NCBI RefSeq assembly: GCF_000002595.2
Contig: NC_057012.1
Span: forward strand, 1,828,419 to 1,892,418
DNA from: Chlamydomonas reinhardtii
Lineage: Eukaryota > Chlorophyta > Chlorophyceae > Chlamydomonadales > Chlamydomonadaceae
Reading direction: 5' to 3'
Length of the DNA stretch: 64,000 bases
In this document: positions 1 to 12,426 of the stretch, in pieces
Position numbering within the stretch: position 1 is the first letter of the stretch
How the letters are laid out: each line of letters begins with the position of its first letter
The notes under the pieces: generated by a model
The model's database searches: none
Seen by the model: the letters and a program-made list of their open reading frames with translations, nothing else
What the model was told of the DNA's origin: nothing
Translations under genes and position numbers: made by a program

Positions 1-375
1 ACTTCTACACCGCCCTGGTTCTAACGTGTTGCGTTCTTTCGGAATAGCGGGTCGGGTCGCGGTGACGTGAGCGAGGTGATTGCACCGATAGGCGCATGAC
101 GTTGCACGACTGCCCGACACTCGCACACCGGTCCACGACCGCTTTCGACTCCTCAACAACTCAACATCTCCCACCCCCATGTTTCGCATGGGCGGGCGGC
201 GGACCGGCGGGGATGGTGGCAGAGGGGGCAGTGGTAACAGTGGTAGCAGTGGTAGCAGTAGCGGTGGTGGGAGCAAGGGCCCCTAGTTACTACTTGCGGT
301 GGCCGCCGCGTGCCTGACGCTTGAAGTCTTCGCAATTGACCTGGCGACGGCCACGCCACATTGACCACGTCACAG
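1..375 (+). other. Intron sequence upstream of the first visible AOX1 exon
   Basis: No exon could be supported here. The interval ends in an acceptor (CACAG at 371-375) that opens the first AOX1 exon in the window. The mitochondrial presequence exon expected for AOX1 is not in this stretch, so it must lie before position 1. A short ATG frame at 180-275 is Gly/Ser simple sequence and is not counted as coding. Confidence 0.5.
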
Positions 376-2785
376 GGCGCCGTGAGCACGCCTGCTGCCA
401 GCTCCCCCGGCCACAAGCCCGCTGCCACGCATGCGCCGCCCACCCGCCTGGACCTCAAGCCCGGCGCCGGCTCCTTCGCCGCCGGCGCCGTGGCGCCCCA
501 CCCCGGCATCAACCCAGCCCGCATGGCCGCCGACAGCGCCTCCGCGGCCGCCGGTGCCTCTGGCGACGCGGCTCTGGCGGAGTCGTATATGGCGCACCCG
601 GCCTACAGCGACGAGTACGTGGAGAGCGTGCGGCCCACACACGTCACCCCGCAGAAGGTGGGTCATGCCACGGTGTGGTGTCAGAGTGTGGTGTCATGGC
701 GCGCTGTAGGCGGGCAGGAGGGTTGGGGCTCATATGCCTCGTTCGTGCCTCTCTTCAGGTTCAGTCCCGGTGAACAACAACGCCCCAACTTCCGGCTCCT
801 CGCCCCCGCAGCTGCACCAGCACGTGGGCCTGCGCACCATCCAGGTCTTCCGCTACCTGTTCGACAAGGCCACAGGTGAGCGGGAGGCAGACCAGCATCC
901 AGCCTTAGACCCATCTGGGGTGCTGGACCCTGCCTTCAAGCGCATAAGGGAAGGGGTTCACCCGCACAAGGCGCGACTTGAACGTTCCGCACGTGGATCG
1001 CATGATTACCCGCCCCTACCCAACCCCGCATACCGCGCCCGACCCGCTGCTTCTGAACCTATTCCCCACCTCCTAGGCTACAAGCTCGCTTCTCCTTAAT
1101 TACGGTAATCGTGAATGCGATCCCCACCTCCCAGGCTACACGCCCACCGGCTCCATGACCGAGGCCCAGTGGCTGCGGCGCATGATCTTCCTGGAGACGG
1201 TGGCGGGCTGCCCGGGCATGGTGGCGGGCATGCTGCGCCACCTCAAGAGCCTCAGGTCCATGAGCCGCGACCGGGGTGAGCTCGGCTGCGCCGTGTCGCA
1301 GGGGCAGCAGGAATGGAGGGGGAAAGAGGGGGTTACTGGGCTAGGTCGTTGCCTTGGATGTCGAGAGGCCCTAACCGTAGCACGTTCACTTGGGGACGCG
1401 GAGACAAGTCTTTTTCCTCGGGGAGGGTGCGCAGGCGGTGCTGGCACCAGCACCCCATCCCGCCGCCCCATCCCGCCGTGTGGCCTCGAACTCCCGCTCA
1501 CGCGGACCCATCCTCAGCCTCTCACAGCCGCTGTGACCCTTTCCCTGCAACCCCTTCCATGCACCCCCAGGCTGGATCCACACGCTGCTGGAGGAGGCCG
1601 AGAACGAGCGCATGCACCTCATCACCTTCCTGCAGCTGCGGCAGCCCGGACCCGCCTTCAGGGCCATGGTCATTCTGGCGCAGGTGGGGATATGTGTTGA
1701 TGTAGATTGGGGGCATGGCGGGGGTGATGCAGTGCTTGGTGGGGAGCGGTTGGGCTGGTGGGCGTGGGTGTGTTACGGTGTGGGCGTCATTTCGCTGCTT
1801 CCCATCTCCCGGCCAGGGCCGCCGGCTACCCCTCTGTTGTGCTTGTCGACCCCACCCCCTCGCACATACCATCACACACGGGACATGCACATTCCTGCCT
1901 TAATCCTTGACATGCGCACTCATCACACGTTTCTGTTTTCCCTCACCACACAAGCACCCACCCCCTCCCCTTCCACAGGGGGTGTTCTTCAACGCCTACT
2001 TCATCGCCTACCTGCTGTCGCCGCGCACCTGCCACGCCGTGAGTCAACACTTACAAGCCTCAGTTTGGCGACTCTGTGCTGCACGTGTCCCGCCCGACTC
2101 CTGCCCGAGGCCTGCCAGAGCCCTGATTGGCACTCTCGGCCACTCCCTCATCCTGCCCCACTTCTCCTGTCCGACATGCCCTGCCTCCTGCCTCCCCTAT
2201 GTGTGCCCCACCTCTCTCAGTTCGTGGGTTTCCTGGAGGAGGAGGCTGTCAAGACATACACACACGCTCTCGTGGAGATTGACGCGGGCCGGCTGTGGAA
2301 GGACACGCCCGCCCCCCCGGTGGCCGTGCAGTACTGGGGCCTCAAGCCCGGTGCCAACATGCGCGGTGGGTGTTGCGGTGCTGGTGGGGGGGGGGCTGGG
2401 GGAGGCGTGGGCAACGGACTGTGGGAGTGGATGCTGGGGAAAATGAGGGGTGCTTGTGTGCGTGTGTTGGGAAAGCACAAGGGGAAATGTCATGTGCGTG
2501 TGTGTCGGCGAGGGCGTGGGGCGTATGGGCGCCTGTCTGCGTTGCCCTCTCGCCGGCTGCGGGGCATGCTTCTCGCCCTGCCTGACCTTCACATGGCGCC
2601 CAACTGGCATCCCTCGCTCTTACCAGCCGCCCTCTCCCTGTACCCTGTACACACATCCCGCAGACCTGATTCTGGCGGTGCGTGCCGACGAGGCGTGCCA
2701 TGCGCACGTGAACCACACCCTGTCGCAGCTCAACCCCAGCACTGATGCCAACCCGTTCGCCACCGGCGCCAGCCAGCTGCCCTAG
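376..2785 (+). CDS. AOX1: Mitochondrial alternative oxidase AOX1 (5' exon off-window)
   Basis: Ubiquinol oxidase of the inner mitochondrial membrane that passes electrons from ubiquinol directly to oxygen, bypassing complexes III and IV. Seven exons are visible: 376-657, 812-875, 1135-1275, 1571-1683, 1979-2038, 2221-2365, 2664-2785; all phases join without a stop, giving 308 residues plus an N-terminus lying upstream. The diiron ligand motifs are all present: LET in exon 1135-1275, NERMHL in exon 1571-1683, LEEEAVKTY in exon 2221-2365 and RADEACHAHVNH in the last exon. The protein ends FATGASQLP and stops at TAG 2783-2785. The wording of the protein agrees with C. reinhardtii AOX1 as I recall it (known from memory to be nitrate- and stress-inducible, reported near the nitrate cluster); no nitrate gene is visible in this window. 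Family assignment is certain, the paralogue number slightly less so. Confidence 0.95.
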
Positions 2786-2864
2786 GCGCCAGGTACCAGG
2801 CGCTAGGCACTGTGCAGCTGCCCTAGGCACGGCAGTATGACAGTGTCAGGGATTGAGCCCGTGC

Positions 2865-2869
2865 TGTAA
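2865..2869 (+). terminator. TGTAA polyadenylation signal of AOX1
   Basis: First TGTAA downstream of the AOX1 stop, 80 bp after it. TGTAA is the usual green-algal nuclear polyadenylation signal, with cleavage normally 10-20 nt further on. Confidence 0.6.
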
Positions 2870-4359
2870 CGCATGCTGATGCCCCATGTACGGATGAAGC
2901 ATGGGTGTTACGGTAGCTGGTGCCGGTCCTGCAAGGGCCATGTGACAATTGGTTATTTGCAGACAAATGAGTGAAAGTCGGATATGGTTCCAATAAACGG
3001 CATACTAGTCATCAGCCGCATGGTGCATGACAGGAATGTGACAGGCAGCAATTGCAGCATTTAGTAGAGAGCCGCGAAATTTGTATGCTTATGTGTGTGT
3101 GCATGTGTGTCTAGAGGTGATTCGTGTGCCTGGGCTTGTTGTTGTGTGCCCTCTAGCCGCATGTGACGCGGCACGCGCGCCATATAGCCGACTGACCAGA
3201 CCGACGTGGCGATCAGTCATTGCAAGTGCACATGCGCGCGCTGGCTTGTTGCTTCTAAGCTTGTTGCGAGGACTTTGAAGTGCTATTCGTGAGACTTGGA
3301 TCTGTGTGCCTGGAGTGAGGCCGTTGCGCCCGTTAGAGCGACGGCTTCGTGAGGTGAACGTAGATACCGGCCCAGGCGCAGTTGTGCACCAAGGTGTGCA
3401 CCTAATTTGGTGATACTTAGGTCCCGGTCTAGCCATACCTTCAGTCCCACACTCCTACAGTGGCCTGGATTGATGAGAGAGCATGTCTGTATGCCGCGAT
3501 TTCGCAGAGGTATTAGTAGCTGCTGCCCGTCACTGCACCAAGGACCACGCGTGTATGCCGTGAGGCGTGAGCTGGAGTTGGCGCTGCAAGTTGCACGCAA
3601 GCGCCCTGCGCCCTGTCTGGAGAAAAGTGTAATGCTTTGAGAATGCCTTGCGCTTGTGTGTGCCATTCAGGGGAGCCTTGGAGGTATTCTCCCCTGGTGC
3701 CATTCCCTACATCACAGCACGTAGCACTAGCAGGCACCACCCTCCCGTGCTAACCAGTTCCTGATGCGCGCGGGGCAGTGTGCGCAGGCAGCTCGATTGC
3801 TCCAATTGAGGGGTGTTGGGAGATACTGAGTGCCTTCTGCCCTTGTCCTTGGCCTGTTCCCTTGTACGGTATGCAGGGTTGGGGATTGCGGCGGGGGTAC
3901 GGACGCACAATACTCGGAATGCGCCTCTGCGCCCGTATGCATTGCAGCGCGGCGTGGCGCTGAGGCCTGTAGCCGCCATGCCAGGTCCTGCTGCGCGCGC
4001 GACAAGGGGTCCCTGAGACAAAGAACGGGGGGGAGGGGGGGGAGTGATTGGGAGGATCTTGGGGAGGGGAGGGTTCGTTCGGAGGTCAAAAACATCCGGC
4101 TGCGGCGTGCGGCGTGCGGCGCAATGGTGGGCCGCTCGAAGCGGATTTGCGGCACCTCCTAATCGGCGAATGTGCACGCTCGGCCTTATGTGTAACAGTC
4201 TAGCCACCTACATCCTCTTGAACTACTTCACTGCAAGCAGAAATGACGCTTTAGCAGCCTGAGGACTGTGGGCTGGCACAAATCGACTCAAGCTTCAAGA
4301 GCGTGGAACCTGGTGCCACTTCGCAAAACGCTTGACAAATTAACCTAGAGTTGGTAGAC
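2870..4359. other. Intergenic region between AOX1 and the first surface-protein gene
   Basis: No spliceable coding pattern, RNA gene or repeat was recognised. The right-hand part must hold the promoter and 5' UTR of the gene starting at 4360; no clear TATA box was seen there. Confidence 0.5.
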
Positions 4360-7300
4360 ATGCAGTCCCACGCAGCCTGCCTCTGGCTGCTCGGGCTGCT
4401 CGTCGTCAGCCAGGGTTGCGGTGCCTCCGCCGGCCTGGAGTCGGTATGGAGAATTTCGAGCACTCAGCTTGGCCGCAAGCTAACGCAGGCGACAGGTAGG
4501 CTGCGCTCCGGAGCGACGTGTGTCAACGAGCTCAATGGGGACCGAATGGCGCACTCCTTGCAAAGTGGCTCAGTAGTCTGCCGTCGCCATCCTGTGTATG
4601 CCTCTCAGGTGCCACTAGTATTGTGCCACTTCTGGTGGACCAGAGCCCTTGCGCGGCGCTGAACGCGGACGATGCGGCACCTCTTTTGGCCGAGGACAAC
4701 TCGACCCTGGGCTGGGCCACAATCCAGCAGGGTGGTGCATTCCTGAACGGCTCGGTAGTCCTGCAGGTGGACCTGACGGCCCACGTCTCTGGCATGTATT
4801 TGGCAGACTCTAGCAGCACTCAGGTGGACGCATCAAATGTGCGCGCATGCATCGTGACGGACAAGCCGGATGCTTGCCCTGTCACACGGCAGCTGATGTG
4901 AGTGAGGTCCGGGCAGCATGAATAATGCGACATGTCGGCGTGCGTATGTCCGGGAACACCGGTACATAATGGATATTCAAAGAGAGAGGCACAGAAGATG
5001 TCTTGCTGGAAAGCTGATGGGCTTAAACTTCACAGCTTGCTGTTTATGCGTCCTGCATCGCACAGCGCACTTGCCTGCCTGACATCATCCAAAACCGTCC
5101 AAACACTCAATCTTAACGCGCTTGCAGGTACCACTTCCCGCGGACGGCCGACTGCACGCGGCGGCGAGCCACGCTGGACTTCGCTATTCCACCCAACATC
5201 TTCAACTGCAGCTATGCCACTCCGGAGGACTACGAGGCGACGTTCTACCTACAGCTGGAGGTGGACCTGAGCTTTGACGTGAGTACAGCGCTTGAGCCTT
5301 GGGCATGGGCGTGCGGGAGGGAGGCGTGGCCGCGGGGAGCACCAGCGGGCTGTTGCAAGGGGAACTGCCTGCCGGCGGCGCGAGAGGGAGCCCGACCTAA
5401 CGCTCTCAGCACACGTGCCATCACACCGTGCCTTCGCGCCTTCCCTGACCTTCTTCTCTCTGCCAACACCATTGCCCCACCCCAGACCTGCCTGCCCCCG
5501 GACGGCAAATACTACGCCGGCAGCCGCCGCAAGGCCATCAGCCCCGGCTGCTCCTACATCACAGTCACCGCGCAGTGCACGCCCTCCACCTGCGAGCGCC
5601 CCACGCTGTCCGCCGAAGAGCTGGCGGCCCAGAGCGGCGGCGGCGGCAGCAGCAGCTCGCTAATGCCTGTCATCGTTGGCGTCAGCGTGGGCACGACCGT
5701 GCTGGTGCTGGCCATCCTGGGCGGGGTGCTGTATATGCGGAAGCGGCAGCGCGATGAGGCCATGCGTCGCAAGCTGCAGGTGTGTAATACTGAGTGAGAC
5801 ACGAGGACAAAAAGGGATTTGACACTATATGCTTGTGCTTTCAAGGGTAACGCTACGCGCGATCGTCTTAAATTCTTCTCGTGTGTTCGCGCTGAGTGGA
5901 GGGAGGGTTCTTTTGGGCTGTGTCGTAGCGTGCGTGCCAAGCAGGGTTCTAGCGGGTGGCACGATGGCTCACGGCAGGGGCCCAGCGCCTGCACCTGTGT
6001 GCACCAGCGGGGCCACCCACATCCGACCTCACGACCGCACCCACCTCCCTCCCTTCCCCTCTCCTGCCCCACTCTCCCCTCTCCTGCCCCACCCTTCTCC
6101 TCCCACCCACCCCTGCAGCACAAGTACAGCAGTGGCATGGAGGGCGGCGAGGACGAGCTGGTGGACACGGAGGACGAGGACCTCGACCCCGAGGACGACT
6201 ACGAACTGGACTTCAGCGGCAAGAGCAACGCCACCGCCGCCTTCGGGGGCCTTGGCAGGAACTCCATTTTCGCAGGTGAGCGGGGAGGGGGAGGTGAGCG
6301 GGCTGGGTGGTGGGGAGGCGGTCGGGGAGGGTGGGGTGGTGTGAGGGGAGTGAACGGGGCAGAGGCGGTGGGCGCGGCAGTGGGCTGGTGCACATGTGAG
6401 ACAAAGACGCGCAGGCGGGGCGAAGGTGGGGAGGTAGGGGTTTTGGTTCGGAGGCAGCGGCCTTAGGCAGGTAGAGGAGATGGGCGTTCAAAGCGGGCGT
6501 GCCGCTTCCGGACTCCTTCTCGTCGAGGCATCATTCACGCCCACCTGCCCATCATGCTTGCCCCCCACGCACCCAGGCCGCTCCGTACTCTTCAGCCGCT
6601 CGCACCGCTCCACAGTCGGCGGTCGCAGCCTCACAGCGCTGGGTGGCGGCGGCGGATACTACCAGGTGCGGGCGTTAAGGGCGATGGGCGCCGGGGCATA
6701 GGAACACATAGCAGGACGCAGGAGAGACAATCATGTCGCACCTGCTCCTGTGCGTCATGCGCTCAGTGAGTCTGTATGTTGCGCTAACCGCTACTCCCTT
6801 ACTTCACTCGCGGCTGCAGGGTGGCATGGGCGGCAGCATGATTGTGCCGCCCGGCGGCGGCTACGTCGGCGGCGGCTACATGGGCGGTGGGTACGGCACC
6901 AGCATCTACGCCTCCGCCACCGGCGCCGCCATGATGGGCATGGGCGTTGCGCGTCGCGGCGGGATGCAATCCGAGATCCAGCCCAGCTACATGATTGGAT
7001 CCGGCGGATCCGTGGTGGGCGGTGAATACCGCACCCCCGGGGCCCGCCGTTTCTCCACGAAGTACGAGCGGCGCGACACGGCCGGCCCCGGCCACAGCCA
7101 GCCTATGTCGCCCGGCGGCGGGGCATATGGCCAGCCTATGTCGCCCGGCGGGGGAGCATACGGACTGCCTATGTCGCCCGGCGGCGCGGGGTACGGCCAG
7201 CCTATGTCGCCCGGCGGCGCGGCGTACGGCCATGCGCCGTACGGCAGGAACAGCATTGCCGCGTCGTACAGCCTCGCCTTCACGGGCCGCGACTCGGCCG

Positions 7301-8316
7301 CCATCAGCCACCTGCATCCACAGCCCGAGATCGAGCTGCACGAGGACAACTACCAACTGGCGCGCATGAGCACCAAGATGATGTCGGCCGGCGGCGCGGC
7401 TGGCAGCGGCTCCGCCGCCGGCAGCCCGGCTGGCATGACCGCCGGCCGCAAGTCGCCCTCGCTGCCACGGCCAGCGGCGGCGGTGACGGGCCGCTCCGTG
7501 GCCCAAGTGGCTGCGGAGCTGGGCCTCGAGTCGCCGTCAGGCGCTGCCGGCCACAGCGTCACGTGGGGCGCGGGCGCCGCCGGCGCGCCGCCGCCGGCGC
7601 CAGTGCTGGCGGGCGCGGCTGCCGCTGCGGCGGCGGCGGCGCATGGCGCCGGCGCTGACGTGTACGGCGCGTACGAGAACCCAGAGCTGGTCCCCGACAA
7701 CGCCAGCGCCTTCATCAACCCACTGGCCATGATGGCGGGCGAGAGCAGCAGCTCCGACGACGACGCGGCGGTGGCGCCGTCGGTGGCGGCGGCGCGCCGC
7801 GCCGCCGCCGCTGCCGCGGCGGTGCCGCGCGCCGCGACCGGCTACAAGTCCTGGACGCAGGAGGCCCGCATGGCTAGCAAGCAGGAGCTGTCGCCCAGCA
7901 GCACCGCGGGCGGCAGCGGCAGCGCTGGCGGCGCGCCGTCTGGCGGCGGCGCGCCGAGCACCGTGGGCGCGGCGCATGCGAGCAGCTCGTACTCACACTC
8001 GCAGGTCTGGGGCGGCATGGGCGCCGGGGCGGCGGCCGCGCAGCAGCCGGCGCTGCCTGCGGCCATGCTGCGCCGCCAGCAGGCGCAGCAGGCGGCGGTG
8101 GCGCAGCAGGGCGCATACCAATCATACGGCGCCGCCACGACCGACGACGACACGGAGGATGGGGAGGACCTGCTGCCGTCGGAGCGGCGGCGGCGCGGCG
8201 GCGGTGGCAGTACCACGTCAGCGCCGCTGGTGGCGCTGGCGGAGAGCGGCGCGGTTGGAGGCGGCACGCTGGTCATTCCTGTGGCGTCGCAGCACCTCGA
8301 GGGCGAGGACGAGTAG
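4360..8316 (+). CDS. Type I membrane protein with cysteine-rich ectodomain and long Gly/Ala-rich cytoplasmic tail
   Basis: I do not recognise a named family. Seven exons in consistent phase: 4360-4495, 4609-4897, 5128-5278, 5486-5779, 6119-6275, 6577-6665, 6820-8316, giving 870 residues. Residues 1-24 are a signal peptide (hydrophobic run LWLLGLLVV). Residues about 45-235 form a Cys-rich ectodomain with VDQSPC near the start and VTDKPDACPVT and CTPSTCERP later. A single membrane span lies at about 252-275 (GVSVGTTVLVLAILGGVLYM) followed by the stop-transfer run RKRQRDEAMRRK. The tail has an acidic patch (DELVDTEDEDLDPEDDYEL), four 11-residue repeats and long Ala/Gly low complexity, ending at TAG 8314-8316. 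Similar cysteine and motif spacing in the next gene makes the two tandem paralogues. The start is the first ATG before the signal peptide. Likely a plasma-membrane or cell-surface protein; ligand unknown. Confidence 0.8.
7099..7230 (+). repeat. Four tandem 33-bp coding repeats (QPMSPGGGAYG)
   Basis: Units begin at 7099, 7132, 7165 and 7198. Each encodes 11 residues, read as QPMSPGGGAYG, QPMSPGGGAYG, LPMSPGGAGYG and QPMSPGGAAYG. They sit in the cytoplasmic tail of the membrane protein and keep frame, so copy number can vary without truncation. The SP dipeptide in each unit is a possible phosphorylation site (inference). Confidence 0.9.
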
Positions 8317-10151
8317 GCAGGAGGGCGACGCAGCGTTGTGGGTGAAGCTGGTGTGAAGCTGGTGTGACATTGTGGTACGATGGTGACGGTGGCGTCGGGT
8401 TGCACCGGGTTGTGGCGGGTTGCGCTGTTGTTGTGAATAAGCGGGTTGTTGCTGCGGGGGCTGCAGGGTCATGGTTGCAGGCTTGGTGATGGTCCCGTCT
8501 TGGGGCATGTCTGGGTGCAGTTGCAGGTATAGCATGTGTGTTGCCGATGCGTGCGCCAATGGGCCTGTGTGTACCAATACGTGGAGCAGCTTCGCATGCA
8601 AAGGAGATGATAAGCAGGTTGTGGCGCGGCGGCTTTCGAGCATTGCTAGCGCCCGGGGTTCAGACTGCGGGGGGGGGGATTGAGTTATCTTGAATTATCT
8701 TCATTAAAGCTCGATCGCGCTTGTGGATGATGGCTGCGAAAGCCAAGCGTCAAATGCGTTGAAACCGATAATTGTTGTCACACAATGTGCGATTGCTGGC
8801 GCACCAATGAGGCGCCGACAGTCGCTTTGCTTGGCCTCGTGTAGCAGTAAGCGCCGTGACCCATGTGGGGTATTGTTGTCACGTTTGCATTTCCTCAGCC
8901 AGGTTGTGCGGCAGGGAATTTGCGTCAAGCGCCGCTGCCCAGCGGGTCCCCGTACAGGGGCACTTCTGAATCATTATCATCATCGTCATCATCACGTGTG
9001 CGTTGGATTGCTGACATGTTGCCTAGGTTGTGGATTTCACGAGTACGGGTACGTGTTTGTGAAGCTTACTGATCGCCAATTGGACGCGTGACGGGCCGTG
9101 CCTGTACGAATCGAACCCGGCTATGTCCGGGAGATGAGGTAGACGCTTGCAGCCTCAGACTTTCTTGTCATTAGTGTGGGTACGTGTTGCCTGGTGCAAT
9201 TTCAGAGTACAAGGCCCTGGCTGTGAGGGTCGGTGAGGGCACAGGCCTAGGCATTCCGCTGCCCGCGTTGCCAACGGTCTCCGTGTCACTGTACGTGAAT
9301 TTTACCGTATGTCCGTATGTAATGGAGGCTTGGCTGGGTGCAATTGAGGCTTCGCCGGGATTAGGTTGGAGCAGGGGGTTGTAGTTGTGTGGAGCAGGGT
9401 AGAGCACGGCTGGCGGGTAGGGATAGCTCCCCAACAGCCAAACTTAGCCGAATGGGGTCAGGTAGCTCACGGTAAGGAATGCTGACACGCCCCTACTGTA
9501 AAACTGAGGACAATGAACCAGCCGCTGCAGTGGACTGAGTGAAGTCCCCTGTGTCTCAGAGGAAAGCGGATAAAGCCAGTCCATCCCTAGGCAAGTGACA
9601 GGGGCCACGACAGGGGCTGCCCATGTGGGCTGCCCTCTGGAGAAACTGTTTTACAGGCCGTTTCCACTGGCCACCAAACCGAGATTTCGAAATCCTTGCG
9701 CCGCTAGCTCACATCTGCACGATATTGTATTTGGGCATGGGGAAGCCCTGGGCGACGAACTCGAACGTCCACGAGACATTACCTGGCCATAGCAACGTCC
9801 ATGCCCAGCCCAGGTAATCGTTGTATAAAGAGTACTACGCGGTATCCAATACCACTTTGGAAGGGTGCGGCAGCCTGCTCGCGGACTTCAATGGCTCGGA
9901 CATAAACCGTCGCAACTGGCCCTGGTCCGCCCGGCCTCCAAAAACAGGCGCCTGCCTCTTCTCACAGCCAAAGTGTCAACTGAAATACCAAGCATTGCGT
10001 ACCATGCACCATATTCACCAAAGTCTTCTGTAGTTGTTGTTGACCAGGCCGCGGACGACCGCCCGGCGAGAGGCCTATTGATCTCTGCAAGTCAGCACTC
10101 GGTCTAGGACGTTTTATGCAACGTCTGGTCATAGCGTAATAGAGCCAGGGG
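8317..10151. other. 3' UTR and intergenic region between the two surface-protein genes
   Basis: No gene seen. Possible TGTAA polyadenylation signals for the upstream gene lie at 9318-9322 and 9497-9501, implying a long 3' UTR. The right end carries a TATA-like box at 9824-9830 and must contain the 5' UTR of the gene starting at 10152. Confidence 0.45.
9824..9830 (+). promoter_or_regulatory. TATA-like box upstream of the second surface-protein gene
   Basis: TATAAAG, 322 bp before the ATG at 10152. Plausible if the 5' UTR is about 290 nt; not proven. Confidence 0.3.
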
Positions 10152-12426
10152 ATGCCGCGTCCACTCTTCGCGGCTGTGCCGCTCGGTCTTTTCGCGCTGT
10201 CACTTGTGCTTCTCGCCGCTGCGGAGCTGTCCTCGGATGGGAAATCAACAGGTATAATAGTAAAAGCAACAGCTGTTCTAAAGAAGGGCAACAGCAGGCC
10301 ACTACTGGCCCAAAAGTTTATTTGCTGACTGCTCTGTGCGCCTTTCTGCAGGCACCGATGGCTTGTTACCAGATGATAGCAACTCTGGAAACCTCGCCAG
10401 CGGGGGCGCGGCGCGGCAGTTGGCAGCAGCTGCGCGCAGCCGCGGCCAGGTGCTGAGCTCCTCCAATGGCTCGCCGGCCCCGCAGTGTGTCTCCTACAGC
10501 GGCGGCGACAGCGTGCAGCTGCTGTCCGCCTCCACCGGCGAGGTGGTTGGCTGGGCGTCGCTGGGCGCCGCCGCGCCCGCCTTCACGGCCGCTGACGACC
10601 CGATGCTGCCAAACGTGACCGCGCCCAGCTACAGCTCGCAAGCCCGCGACCTGGCACAGCGCAACGCCAGCTACTCGGGCGTCTTCCGCAACCCCCGCAT
10701 GCGCTTCAACATCAGTCTGCTGCCTGGACAGCTCTTTGCAGGCGCCGCCGCGCCGGCCGCAGCCGCAGCCTCCGGCCGCGGCGCCCTCCTCAGCAACAAT
10801 AACAACAACGGCCACGCGGGCGTGCACCAGCTCACCGCTGCGGTGCGCGACCCCGGCACCGCCAACCTCCGCGCCTACACCTTCACCGACCAGCCCAGCT
10901 CCTGCCCCATCGCGGAGATGCACTTTGCGCAGGAGGCCGCGCTGCCCTGCGCCGCCACCGCCGCCGCCGTGGACGTCGACCTGCCCGCGCTCTTCGGCTG
11001 CAATGCCGGCGCCAACGGCGGCCAGCCCTTCAGCATGGGGCTCTTCCTGCAGCTGAGCGTGCGCACCGCCGCCTCAGCAAACCGCGCCTGCGCCGCCAGT
11101 GCCGCGTCACTGGCGTCGACGTCGCCATCGGCCTGGAGCTGGGCATTCGGACAGGAGGCGCCCGTGGAGGTGGCGGGCAGCAGCGGCGTGGCGGTGGAGG
11201 TGGAGGAGGGATTGGAGCAGCGGCCCGAGTGCGCTGTTTTTGAGGTCGTGGTCACCTGCAACCCCGCCGCCTGCGGCGACGCCAGCCCGCCGCCGCCCTC
11301 GCCTGAGCCGCGGCCGCCGCGGCCGCGGCACAACATGCCCGTCGCCGATGGCGCCACCCGCTCCCCGCCTCCTGCGCCGCCGCTGCCGGCACCGCTTGCG
11401 CCGGCCCCTGCGCCCCTGGCGCCGTCGCCGCCCTCGCCCCGCAGTCCGCCGCGTCGGGTGCCCGGTGCCAGTGGCGGCGCACGTGCGCCGCCCATGCCGC
11501 CGTTCCCTGTGGTGGACTTGGATTCCTCCTCGCCGCCCCAGTACCCGCCCCTCTCCGTGGCGGACGGCCCACTGGCAGCCGACGTCCGCGCGCCGCCGCC
11601 CTCGCTGGCTCAGACTGGCCACAGCCTTCCCGCCCCTGCACCAGCCCCTGCACCGGTCCCGCAGCCCGCTCCCAGCACCCCTGCTACAACCAGCAGCTCC
11701 ACTCAGCCCCCTGCCGCGCCCAGCCCTGAATCGCCCAAGGTTATCGTCACCTTCATGCCGCCGCCGCCGCACCGCACCACCGAGGGCGGCGGCTTTGGCG
11801 GCGGCTCCGCCGGCACCAACGTCGGCGGCGGCTTTGGCGGCAGCCGTACCGCTACCGTTTCGGGTACGACCGACGGCGGCGCCGCCGCTTCCACCACCAC
11901 TGACAGCAGTGCCGGCAGCGGCAGCGGCAGTGGCACCATAAAGCCGACGGCCATTGCCGGCATCGCCGCGGGCGCGGCCGTGGCTGGCGTGGCGGTCATT
12001 GGTGTGGCCGCCCTGGTCATGTCTGGCAAGGTCGCAGCCCTGTTCGCAGCCACCGGATCATCCGCACTCGCCGCCATCACCGCCGGCTGCGGCATCACCG
12101 GCGCCAGCGCCGCCGTCGCCGCCGGCACCGGCGGCGGCGCCAACGCCGCCGCAGCGGCGGCTGGCGGTGACGGCTGGTACTTTGCCTTTGGGCGTCGCTC
12201 CACGGTCGACAGCGAGGCCTCCAGCGAGGCTGACCCGCACAGCACGCGTGTCAGCATGAACGGCGCGTACGACGGCGCGGCGGCGGCGGGCTCGCCCGGA
12301 GGCGCCAGCGCCGCCACCGCCAGCAGCGGCCACACGGCCTGCTCCGGTCAGGAGCCGATGGTGGCGATGCTCATGGCCAGCATCTCGCTGCCGCTGGCGA
12401 ATGACGGCCGGCAGGAGCTTTGGTAA
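10152..12426 (+). CDS. Proline-rich type I membrane protein, tandem paralogue of the preceding gene
   Basis: Two exons, 10152-10251 and 10352-12426, give 724 residues. Residues 1-24 are a signal peptide (hydrophobic core LGLFALSLVLLAA). The ectodomain (about 55-340) repeats the pattern of the upstream gene: PQCVSYSGGDSVQLL near its start, then LRAYTFTDQPSSCPIAEMHF, which parallels VRACIVTDKPDACPVT, and a closing CNPAACGD that parallels CTPSTCERP. Residues about 345-505 are a Pro/Ala/Ser-rich stalk (PPPPSPEP and similar) typical of volvocine hydroxyproline-rich wall or surface glycoproteins. A membrane span follows at about 562-590 (AAGAAVAGVAVIGVAALVM) and a short cytoplasmic tail. One short first intron separates the signal peptide, as in the paralogue. 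Function unknown; surface adhesion or sensing is only a guess. Confidence 0.8.

Noticed and set aside
180-275. Short ATG frame of Gly/Ser before the first AOX1 exon, as a possible AOX1 start
   Set aside because: It ends in a stop before the exon and does not resemble a mitochondrial presequence.
5780-5797. Read-through of the first surface-protein exon 4 to a stop a few codons later
   Set aside because: A good GT donor lies at 5780, and the downstream exons continue in phase with acidic and Gly-rich sequence; an unspliced short form cannot be excluded but is not needed.
9095-9145. Sequence resembling a tRNA T-arm (GGGTTCGATTC on the minus strand)
   Set aside because: The bases on either side do not pair into a T stem and no acceptor, D or anticodon arm can be drawn.
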